A program made the translations under genes and the position numbers. Below, piece after piece: positions 21,001 through 33,000 of a stretch of 64,000 nucleotides of DNA (position 1 is its first letter; every line of letters starts with the position of its first letter). The notes under the pieces are model-generated. The model searched no databases and had not been told where the DNA came from. It saw only the letters and a program-made list of their open reading frames with translations. The stretch lies in NCBI GenBank assembly GCA_008015835.1, contig SSGH01000013.1, forward strand, positions 124,001-188,000. Direction: 5' to 3'. The stretch is from Lysobacter sp. (GTDB lineage: Bacteria; Pseudomonadota; Gammaproteobacteria; Xanthomonadales; Xanthomonadaceae).

Positions 21001-24000
21001 CCATCGCGTCGCGGCCGATTTCCAGCGCTTCGGCGCGACAGTGGAACGCACGGCCTTCGAGCGCGTCGTACAGATTCACCGCGTCGATGCGATACGGCAA
21101 GAACTGATCGTCGCCGGCGTCGCCGCGGGAAGCCGCCAAATACCCGGCGAAATTGATCGCGGTGCAGAGCGCGCCGTACAGCGCGAACGGGTTCGCGGCG
21201 AAGCGTTCCTCATGCTCGGCCACCGACACGTCGCCGCGGGCGAGAGTCTGGCCCATGTGAAGCGCGCGCAACGGCGCGTAGAAGCGCCCGGCGTTGGTCG
21301 GGATCGCATCCGCGTTCGCGCTGCGGCCGATCGCGAAGTCCTGCGCGATGCGCGGCGCGGGCGGCGTCGCCGACGCGGCCACGAGCACGCCCTGCATGTG
21401 CAGCACCGCGTCGTCGAACGCGCCGCTGCGGCTGGAACGCAAGAAGAACTGCAGGCCCTCGCCCAAGCGACGGAAGTCGAGACGCAATTGGGTCTTTCGG
21501 CGCTTCGCGCCGAGGATCGGATTCACGATCGACAGCCGCTCCAGTCGCACCGACGACGGCGCGAAATAGCTGCGGTACAGCGCGCAGACCAATTCGAGGT
21601 AAGCGTCGGTCGGCAGCAGATGCTCGCCGAACACCACATGCTCGCGCAGGCCCACGCAGTCTTCGGGCGAAATCGACAAACGCACCGAGAAACCGGCCTC
21701 GCTGTCGATGTCGCCGCTGGCGTCGGCGCTGTAGAAACTCAATTCGCGATAGGCCTGCGCGTATTTCGGCGCGAACCGGATTCCGCGACCGAGCGGCGTA
21801 CCGCGCCCGATGCCGCCGATGCGCGACGAAATCGAGCGAATCGCCGCGATGGGCGCAGCGCCGCGCGTCGCGCCATCGCCGACCGCGGTCGGAGACGGCG
21901 CGTTCGCCATCGGCACGCTCGACGTCGGCACGCTCGGCGCGGAGGTCTTCGCGGCCGCGGGCTCGACGACCGGCGCCGCCGCGCGCAACTGCGCGTGCAC
22001 GTGCGCCGCCAATTCGGCCACGCTCGGGTAGTCGTACACGCGGGTCGCCGACAGCTCGGTGCCGTAGCGCCGATTGATCGCTTTGACCCACTCCACGCCG
22101 ATGATCGAATCCAAGCCCAGCTCGGTGAACGAGCGCTGCGGGTCGATATCGCTCGCCGACATGAACAAGGCTTCGGCCAAGGACGCGCGCAATTCTTCTC
22201 GCAGCGTCTCCAAGGCCACCACGGGCGCGACGGTGTCGAGATCGCCGGCAACGGCCGGTGCACCAGCGGCGCTGAAGACTGGGGATGCGGCCGATGCGTT
22301 CTGTGGCGCGGGCAGCGACGCGCTAGGCGTCGACGCCTCCGCCTTCGCCTCGACGGTCGGAGCGACGGCGCGCAACTGCGCGTGAACGTGCGCCGCCAAT
22401 TCGGCCACGCTCGGATAGTCGTACACGCGGGTCGCCGACAGCTCGGTGCCGTAGCGCCGATTGATCGCCTTCACCCACTCCACGCCGATGATCGAATCCA
22501 ACCCCAGCTCGGTGAACGAGCGCTGCGGATCGATATCGCTCGCCGACATGAACAGCGCTTCGGCCAAGGACGCGCGTAATTCTTGTCGCAGCGTTTCCAA
22601 GGCCACCACCAGCGCGGCGATGCCGACGGTCTCGACGACCGCCGGTGCGGGTGCGGCGGCGAAGGCTGTGGATGCGGCCGATGCGTTCTGTGGCGTGGGC
22701 AACGACGCGCTGAGCGTCGACGCCTCCGCCGCCGGCGTCGCCGCACGCAACTGCGCGTGCACGTGCGCCGCCAATTCGGCCACGCTCGGATAGTCGTAGA
22801 CGCGGGTCGCCGATAGCTCGGTGCCGTAGCGCCGATTGATCGCTTTCACCCACTCCACGCCGATGATCGAATCCAAGCCCAGCTCGGTGAACGAGCGCTG
22901 CGGGTCGATGTCGCTCGCCGACATGAACAGCGCTTCCGCCAACGATTCACGCAATTCTTGTCGCAGCGTCTCCAGCGCAGGGATCGACGCTTCGCTCCTC
23001 GCGAGCGGCGCGGATGCGGCCGGCATCGAGGTCGGCATCGAGACCGGCGACGGCGTCGCGGCGCGTGCTTGCGGCGCGACGGCGACCTGCGGCTGGGCGT
23101 CGAGCGCGGGCATCGCGATCTGCGGACGCAGACCGCGGAGGCTCGCGCGAACGCGGCCCTCGTCGTCGCAGAGATCGATATCGGCGCAGTGCGGATCGCG
23201 CAGTCGCGCCCACAACGTCGCGCGTTCGATGCAGGGCGCGAACGCGAGCACGCTGTCGATCGCCACCGGCGTCATCTGCGTTAGGCCATCGCCGAAGACG
23301 GCGATACCGGCTTGGATCGCCGCTTCCAGCAGCGCAGGATGCAGACGGAAACCGGCGCGATCCGTCGCGCTCTCGGCGGTTGTCGTCGAAGCGGCGCTCA
23401 TCGAGACAGCGCTCGGCGAGACCGCCTCAGCCAACAGTTCGCCCGCGCCCATACGCAACTGCGTCAATGCGCGGAGCCCGGATCCGTAACGCATGCCGGA
23501 CGCCTCGAAACGCGCGTACAGCGCGTCCGCGCTCGTCGCCGACGTGGGCATACGGGCGCGCAACGCGGCCACATCGATGCGCTCGGGCGTCGCGCCGCGG
23601 CGCGCATGCGCTTCGCCGCCGCAGATCGGCGCGTCTTCGTGTCCCTCGGCGAAGATCTCGAAGAGCGCGCCGCCGTCGTCCTGCGCCGCCAACGCGATGC
23701 GGGTCGTCTCGGCCGGCTGCGCCGCGCCCCACAGCAAGGCGCGCAATTCCACCGGATCGTCGTCCCGTACGCCGGGCATCGCATGCACGAAAGCGGCGCG
23801 CGCCAGTTCGATGCAGGCCGCGGACGACAGCGCGCGCAGTGCGCCGCCGTCGCGGCCGACCAGGAAGAAAGCGTCGTTCGCGTATCGCGAGGCGTAACGC
23901 TGACCGGCGAGATCCGACACGTTGGCGTGGAGCAGCGGATGCAGCGCGGACGCGCCAGCGAGAGCCGCGACTCCGCCGCTGCCGCTGCCGTCGTCGGCGC

Positions 24001-27000
24001 GATCGGGCAGCAGCCAGTGACGTTCGCGCGCGAAGGGATACCCCGGCAGCCCTAAACGCTGCGGTATCGCGCCGGGGGCGTAGAACCCATCCCAGGGCAA
24101 TTCCAACCCCTTCACCCACAGATCGGCCAAACGCCCGAGTTCGCGACGCGCGACCCACTTGCCGACGACACCGAGGAAATCCGAATCCGACGCCAACGCG
24201 GCGAGCGTGTCGCGATTGGCGCTGACCTGGCCGCGATAACGGCCTTCGCCCGGCGCGGCGCGCTCCGGATCGGATTCGGCCGCGCGCAGGCGCGAGGTGA
24301 GGCCGGCGATATCGTCCGCGACGATCGCGAGACGTTCTTCCATCGCTTCGCGGCCGATCTGCAGCGTGCGCGCGATGCCTTCCAAGGACGGCGCGTGCGC
24401 ATCCTGCGCCTGCAGCCACGCGAGAAGGTCGCGGACGCGCTGCCGCAGTTGCTCGGGCGTGCGCGCGGACAACGGCACCAACACCGGACCGGCGGCGACC
24501 GGCGGCTGCGCGCGGGACGCGACGTATTCGGCCAGCACCACATGCGCGTTGGTGCCGCTGAAGCCGAAGGCGTTGATCGCGGCGCGGCGACGCGCGCCCG
24601 CAGGCACGACCCATTCGCGCAGCCTGTCGTTGATGTAGAACGGGCTGTCGTCGAGGCGGATATGCGGGTTGAGCGTGCGGAAATGCGCGGTCGGCGGCAA
24701 TTGCCGATGCTGCAGCGCCAACAGCAGCTTGAGGAAGCCCGAGACGCCCGCGGCGGTGAGGCAGTGGCCGATGTTGCTCTTCACCGAACCGATCGCGCAG
24801 TAACCGACGCGCGCGGTGCGATCGCGGAACGAAGCCTTCAGACCGGCGATCTCGATCGGATCGCCCAGCGCGGTGCCGGTGCCGTGCGCTTCGATGAATT
24901 GGATGCCGTCCGGATCGATGCCGAAACGGTCGTAGACCTCGCGCTGCAGACGCGTCTGCGCGTCGGCGTTCGGCGCGGTGATCCCGTTGGTTCTGCCGTC
25001 CTGATTGGCGCCCCACCCTTCGACCACCGCGTAGATGCGGTCGCCGTCGCGTTCGGCATCCGTCAAACGCTTGAGCACCGCCACGCCGACGCCTTCGCCG
25101 TTGACGATGCCGTCGGCGCGCGCGTCGAACGCGTAGCAGCGCCCGTGCGGCGACAGCATGCCGACTTGCGAGGTCATCACCTGCATCGACGGCCCGGCCA
25201 TCACGTTGACGCCGCCGGCGAGCGCCAGATCGCTGCCGCCCGCCGCAAGACTGTCGCAAGCGGCGGCGATGGTCACCAACGAAGACGAACAGGCGGTGTC
25301 GATCGAGAGACTGGGACCGTGGAGATCGAGGAAATAGGAAATCCGCGCGGCCAAGATGGACGCGGCGGCGCCGGTGAAGCCCTGCCCGCTCAGACGTTCG
25401 CGCGCGGAAATCAGGTGATAGTCGCTCATCGAGCAACCGGCGAAGACGCCGCAGCGCGTGCCGGCGAGCGACTTCGGCGCATAACCGGCGTGTTCGATCC
25501 CGTGCCAACACGCTTCCAGGAACACGCGCTGCTGCGGGTCCATGGTGCGCGCCTCGCGCGGCGAGATATTGAAGAACGCCGCATCGAAACGATCGTAATC
25601 GTCCAGCGCGCCCATCCAGCGCGCGTAGGTCTTGCCGGGCGCGACATCCCCGGCCTGGTACCAGGCGTCGATGTCCCAACGGTCTTCGGGAATCTCCGCG
25701 ATGCAATCGCGGCCTTCGGCGAGGTTGCGCCAGAAGCGGTCCAGATCGGGCGATTGCGCGAAGCGACCGGCCATGCCGATCACCGCGATCGGCCCCAACG
25801 ACGCGCGCGCGCCTTTGCCGCGGTTCGCGCTGCGCCAGGACGGCAGCACGACGACGGTGTCGGAGGCGCGCGTTGCCGACGAGACCGCGACCGCAGCGAG
25901 CGAAGCGCTCGCGACCGCCGCAGGCGTCGATGTCCGCAGCGGGGCGGAAGCCGGCACGGAAACCGGCGCGGAGACGGCCGGGCCGGCTTCCTGCAGCACG
26001 AACTGCGCGAGTTTGCTCAGCGTGGGATAGCTGTAGACCCGGATCGCTTCGATCGCGGTGCCGTAGTGCTCGTTGATGCGGCGGATCCAAGTCACGCCGG
26101 TGATCGAATCCAAGCCCAGATCGACGAACTGATCGTCGTCGCCGATCTCCGATTCCTGCATGCGCAACTCGTGCGCGAGCAGGCTGCGCAAATGCGCACG
26201 CACCGCACGCGGATCGACGGCGGAGGCCTGAACGGGCTGCGGTTCGGCGGCGACGACCGGCGTCGGGGCGACGCTAGGCTGAGCGATGCTGGGTTGGGCG
26301 ACGCTGGGTGCGCTCGCCGCCGCTTCCTGCAGCACGAACTGCGCGAGTTTGCTCAGCGTGGGATAGCTGTAGACCCGGATCGCTTCGATCGCGGTGCCGT
26401 AGTGTTCGTTGATGCGGCGGATCCAAGTCACGCCGGTGATCGAATCCAAGCCCAGATCGACGAACTGGTCGTCGTCGCCGATTTCCGATTCCTGCATCCG
26501 CAACTCGTGCGCGAGCAGGCTGCGCAGATGCGCGCGCACCGCGCGCGGATCGCGGTCGGCGCTGGCGGTCGGAGTCGAAGCCCCCATCGCGGTCGCCGTC
26601 GGCGCCGCGGTCGACGCTTCCGCGGCGGCCGTCGCGGAAGCGTCCGCGGTCGAAACGTGCGCGGCTGCGTCGGCGTTCGCGAAACGGCCTTGAATGCGCG
26701 CCAGCGTGTCGGCTTGGCCGACGAACGTCTGCGCATGCATGTCCAGTTCGCGCGCGTAGGTGCGCTCCAACGGCGCGAGCAGCGGCGTCGACCACCGCGC
26801 TTTCAGCGCTTTCAACCGCGCGAGCGGCTGCCGCGCGATGCGCGCGGCCAGGGCCAAGGCTTCGCGCAAGACCCGATCGCGCGGCAGCACCTGCTGACGC
26901 AAACCGCGCGCCTTGAGATCGGCGCCGACGTATTCCTGCGCGGTGAGCAACGTCTCGCGCGCGAGATCGCGACCGATGCGCAGCGGGAACAACAGGGTCG

Positions 27001-30000
27001 AGCCCGCGCCGGGCGTGAAGCCATAGCCCATGTACGGGCTGAAGTAGCGGCTTTCCGCGGAGAACAGCGCGAAATCCGCGTACATCCCCATCGCCCAGCC
27101 GGCGCCGATGCCGTGCCCTTGCATCGCGGCGATCACCGGCACCGGGCAGGTCAGCGGCAACTGGAACACCAGGTTGTCGGTGAACCGCGCGCTGCCGTCG
27201 TGGATCGACAGCAGGGTTTCGCGGGTGCCGCCCGAAGAGAAGTAGTTGTCGTAGCCGACCAGCACGACCGCCTTGCAGTCCTCGTCGCGCGCGATGCGCG
27301 CGAACGCGTCCTGCATGCCTCGGCTGAATTCCGGCGAGAACATGTTGCGCGCTTCGCGATCGGCCATGCGCACTTCGTACACGCCGTTGGCATGCGCGAA
27401 CACGTTCACGACCGCATTCCCGAACGGCAACGCCTTCGGTGCGGTCTGCGCCGCGTCGACCGCCGGCGGTTCGACCGTCGGCGCATCGTCCGCGATCGGT
27501 TCGGGGAGGAACGCCAACGGCGACGCCGCGGAGAAGGCTTCGGCGTTCCGCGCTTTCCACGCGCGCACGTGCGAGGGCGCCAACGCGGCGAGCGCATCGA
27601 CGACCGCCGCGGCCGCGGCGACGACGCCCTCGCCCGTCGCGACGCGGAACGCGCCGAAGCGTTCGCGCAAGGCGGCGCCGTCATGAGCGCCGCCGACGAG
27701 CATCAACTCGTGCGCGATGTCCTCGCCGTGGCGCTGCGCGAGCGCGGCCGCGGCGAAACCGGCTAACGTCGGGGTTTCGCTCAACGGCGCCAGCGCGCAA
27801 ACGCCATCGGCGTCGTAAACGCAGGCGTCGCATAGCAGCGCCGCGTACCAGCCCAGACCGCGCGTTTCGGCGCCGAGCGCGGCGACCAACGGCAGCGGGA
27901 ATTCGCCGATCGTCGCGCGCAGCCGCGCAGCGACATCGTCGCGAATCGAGGCGTCGACATCGGGCAAGAATCCCGGCAGCGCGCTCCGCAGCACGAGCGG
28001 CCGCTGCACGACGGCGGCGGCGGCGAGCAGCGCGCGCAGGGCGTCGAGCCAGGATTCGATGCCGTCCTGCGTCGCGGCGAAGGTCGCGACCACCGTGCGA
28101 TCGCCTCTTTCCTCCAACGCGATGTGATCGCGATGCGGGCCGAGAGCGTCGGCGATGCGCGAGATCGGCGACGGCGCATCGGAGACGATGTCCCACGAAG
28201 CCGAATAATCGTCTGCAGCGGCCATCGCCGCGGTCGCTTCGGCGATCTCGCTGCCCAGATGCGCTTTGAGCAGGCGCAGCGACGGTCCCGTCTTACCGGC
28301 GAGATTCGCGGCCAGCGCCAGCGCCGCCGGCTCCAGCGCGTCGGCGGCGCGCGCTTCGCAACGCCAACCGGCGGCGCGCAGTTCGGCGCCGCGGGCGCGT
28401 GTACGCAAATACAGCAGATCGTCGGCGGCGGCGCGACCGAAGCGCCGATGCAACATGTCCTCGGCATCGGTCGGCGTCCAAGCGCCGTCGGACAAACCGT
28501 ACTCCGCCGCCTCGTCCAGCAGCAGCGCGTCGCACAACGCGGCGACCAGCAAACCCGCGCCGGTGGCGCGTCCGCACGCGGCGACGATCGGGTACGGGAA
28601 TTCCGCCAGCGCGCGGTACAAGCCGGCCGCGCGCGCATCGGCGTGCGCCGCGGCGCCGCCGGACAGGAAGCCCGCGGGGCTTCCGAGAATCGCGAGGGTC
28701 TTGGCCTGCGGCTCGGCCGCGACCGTGCGCAGCGCAGCCAACAGCGTATCGACTTGCGCGGAAGACAAGTCGTTCGAGAACAGGCGCAGCACGAAGACGC
28801 CGTCGCCCTGGTCGTACAGCGCGGCTTGCGCGGCGACCGGCGCCGCAGCGCCGTGGACGGGCATCGGCATCGCCGACGCCGACAATGCGCCGAGCGTCAA
28901 ACGCGGCTTGGCGAGCGTCGGCCCCGCTTGCGCATCGCGACTGTTCTGCGGCGCGAGCAGCGCGACGCCGCGCGGTTTGTCGAGCGCTGCGGGGGCATGC
29001 GCGGTCTGCGAATGCGCCTCGGCGACGGTCGCAGCAGGCGCGGTCGAATCGATCGAGCGGCTCGTGTGCGATGGATCCAACGCGAGTCGCGGTTTCGCGG
29101 CGATAGCATCGGCGCTCGGCGTCGGCGACGCGAGGGGATCGGGCAGCGCGATCCCGCTCGGTTTCGGCGGGATGGGCGCGATGGGCGCGCTCGGCGCATC
29201 GGCGGCGAACGACGGGTCGGCGGCGATTCCCGCGCGCGAAACCACGCGCAACGGCACCGAACGCGGTGCGGCGACGGCGGGCGTGGATGAGGTCGAAGTC
29301 GAAGTCGAAGTTGAAACCGAAGCCGAAGCCACTGCCGAGGGGGACATCGACGCGCCCGTGGGCGCCGGATCGGTATCGCCGGCCTGCGGCAAGAAGCGCA
29401 CGCCCCGCATGCGCGCGCAGACGCCGCCGTTCGCATCGCGCAAGTCGAGATCGATCGCGCCCGGCCCTTCGCCGACGCGCAGCACGACTTCGCGCGCATC
29501 GGCGCAGTCGGCGTACACGCGCAGCGACGCCGCCGTCAGAGGACGCGACAATCCGCCGGCCAGGTCGGCCGCGGCGCGCAGCGCGGCGTCCAGCATCCGC
29601 GCGCTCGCGATCGACCGAGACGAGGACGCGGTCGCGACCTCGAGCGTCGGCAGAGGCAACACGCGCGCGTCGGGGGCATCGCGCAGCGCAGCGGCCATGT
29701 CCGCCGTATCGGCGGCGACGAACCCGACGACACCGTGGCTATGCACGGTCTCGCGACCGGCGTCGTCTTCGTCGTGAATCTCGAAGCGCAGGCGCGTGTC
29801 GACGCCCTCGCCCTGGCGATCGAACAGCGAGAGATGGATGGCGCGCTCGATCGCCGCAGGCGCCGGGAAGGCCCACGCCAAATCGCGGAATTCGACCGCC
29901 CCTTCGTCCGTCGGCACCGCGTCGCGCAGCGCCGCGCGCGCCATTTCCAGCGTCGCGCCCACCCCGAGCGACGGCGTCGGACCCGCGGCATCGAGGAACG

Positions 30001-33000
30001 GTTCGCGTCCGCCGAAACGCGAGGTGTAGCGCTGACGCTCGAAATCGGACGTGTTGGCGTGCAGCAACGGATGCAGCGCCGTCGTCGACGCCTGCGCGTG
30101 TTTCGGCACGTCCACCCAATGCCGTTGGCGCGCGAACGGATACGTCGGCAGACCGGTCAACAGCGTCGGCCGGGTCTTGTGGAATCTGCGCCAATCCAGG
30201 CTCAAACCGCGCGCCCACAGTTCGGCGAGCTTCGCGTATTTGCGCTCTTCGATCCACTTGCCGACGGTCGCGTCCAAGTCCGGGTCTTGATTCAGCAGCG
30301 CGAACGCTTCGCGACCGGCTTTCGCCTCGCCCGCGAAAATGCCCTCGCCGTCTTCGCCGGCCAGATGACGCCGCAGCGCATCGGTCAAGGCCGCGACCGA
30401 ATCGACGTGCAGCGCCAAACGCTCGTCCATCGCTTCGCGGCCGACCTGCAGCGTGTAGGCCAGCGCGTTCAACGGCGTCTCGGGATACGCGCGCAGATGC
30501 GCCAGCAAATCTTCGGCTTTGCGACGCAGTTGTTCGGACGTGCGCGCCGACAGCGGCACGATCTGCGCGCCTCCGCCATCCGCGAGCGGCGCGGTCGGGG
30601 CGATGTATTCCTCGATCACCACATGCGCATTGGCGCCGCCCGCGCCGAACGACGACACGCCCGCGATGCGCGGCAAGCTGCGGCCGTCGACCGAGGGGCG
30701 CGGCCAGGGCTGCAGCGCTTGCACCACCACGAACGGGGTGATGTCGAAATCGATATGCGGGTTGAGTTTGCTCGAATGCAGCGACGGCACGATCTGCCCA
30801 TGCCGCATCTGCAGCAGCACTTTGGTCAAGCCGGCGATGCCGGCCGCGGCTTCGGCATGCCCGATGTTGGATTTCGCCGAGCCGATGAGACAGAAGCCGG
30901 TTTCGTCGGTGCTTTCGCGGAACACTTTGCTCAGCGCCGCGATTTCGATCGGGTCGCCCAGCTTGGTGCCGGTGCCGTGCGCTTCGATGTAACCGATTCG
31001 GCGCGCATCGATGTCGGCTTCGGCGAAGGCCTGACGCACCGCGCTGGCTTGCGCCTGCGGATTCGGCACGGTGTAGCCGTTCGTTTTGCCGCCGTGACTC
31101 AGCGCGCTGCCGCGGATCAAGCCGTAGATGTGGTTGCCGTCGCGCTCCGCGTCGGACAAGCGTTTCAACACCGCGACGCCCACGCCCTCGCCCGGGATGT
31201 AGCCGTCGCCGCCTTCGCCGAAGCTTTGGCAATGACCGTCGCCGGAGATGAACTGTCCGGCGCTCAGCATCAAGTATTTGTTGGGATGGATGGTGATATT
31301 GACGCCGCCGGCGATGCCGAGCGCGGTACGCCCGAGCCGCAGGTCCTGGCAGGCGAGATGGATCGCGGTCAGCGACGACGAGCACATCGTGTCCACCGTC
31401 ATGCTCGGGCCGTGGAGATTCAGCACATACGAAACGCGATTGGCGACGCTGGCCGGGTTGCTGGCGAAGCCCATGCGCTGGCCCTGAAGACTGGCCTCCG
31501 CGCCGAGCAATTGATACTCGCCGTACATCACGCCGGCATAGACGCCGACCTGCGCCGGCAAATCGTCGCCGTTGGGAATGCGAAGGGCGGCGCGAGTGAA
31601 ACCCGCATCCTCGATCGCCATCCACGCATGCTGCAGGAACAAGCGCTCCTGCGGATCGATCAACTCCGCCTCGACCGGCGAGATATTGAAGAATCGCGCA
31701 TCGAATTCGTCGACGCCTTCGATGAAGCCGCCCCACTTGCTGAAATGGTGGCCTTTGCGGGTGCGATCCTCGCTGTAGTACTCGCGCCAATCCCAACGCG
31801 AGGCCGGCACTTCGACGATGCAATCCTTGCCGTCGCGCAGATTGCGCCAGAAGGCCTCCAAATCCGGCGATTCCGGATAACGGCCGCTGAGGCCGACGAT
31901 CGCGATCGGCTCCGACAGCGCCGCCGCGGGCGCGGAGGCGGTCGGGATCGCGGCGTCCGCCGCAGCGCGTCGGGTGCCGCGGATGCTGGCGATACCGTCG
32001 CCGACGGCAGCGGTCGTCGCGGCGGGTGGCGCAGGCGGCGGCGCGGCGGCCGGCAACGCTCCCGTGAACATCGTTGCGAGCGTGGCGGCGTGCGCGCCGA
32101 CGAAATAACCCGCCAACTCGCGGATCGTCAGATATTCGAAGAACAAGGTCTTCGGCAACGCGCCGAACGCGTGTTCGAGCAGCCGGGTGAGATCCAAGGC
32201 CAGGATCGAATCGATCCCATAATTCTCCAGCGGCGCGGCCGGATCGATCTTGCTGGGGGACAACTTCAGCAACCCCGCCAATTGCCGGCACAGATACGCT
32301 TCGGTCGATTCGGCGAGACTGCCCTCGCCTTCTTGTCGGCGCAGATCCTGCGGCGGCGCGGACGGCGGCGGCGTGGCGTGGATCGCCGCGCCGATGCCCA
32401 GCGCGCGCTGCATCAGATTCAGATCGCCTTCCATCACCACGGTCTGATCGCAACCCGAAGCGAGACTGCGATAGAACATGCGCATGCCCGTCTTGCTGCG
32501 CATGGGGTAGATGCCGGTGGCGTCGTGCAATTGCTCGCGGCCGGCGTCGTCCGGCCGCATCCCGCCCTCTTCCCACAGCGGCCAGCGGATCGCGACGGTC
32601 ATGCCGCGGCGGCGGCCGGCCGCGCTCAGGCGGTTGCGATAGGCGGCGAACTCGTCCATGAAGCCGTTCGCGGCGGCGTAATCGGCTTGGCCGAGATTGC
32701 CCAGCGCCGACGTGAGCGAAGAGAACAGCACCAGGAAATCCAGGTCTAGATCTCGCGTCGCACGATCCAGGTGCCAGGTGCCGCGCACTTTAGGCGCCAT
32801 CACCGTGCGGAATTCGCCGAGCTCCTTTTTGAACAAGAACGCGTCGGCGATCGCGCCGGCGCTGTGCAGAATGCCGTTGAGTTGCCCATGCTGGGCGACG
32901 ATCGAGGCGATCGCGTCCGCGGTCGCGGCTTCGTCGTCGAGGTCCAGCCGCAGATATTCGACCCGCGCGCCCTGCGCCTGCAGCGATTCGAGCAACGCCA

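Noticed and set aside
21981-26552. Tandem repeats as a CRISPR array or minisatellite
   Set aside because: They are in frame and encode ACP domains with conserved active serines.
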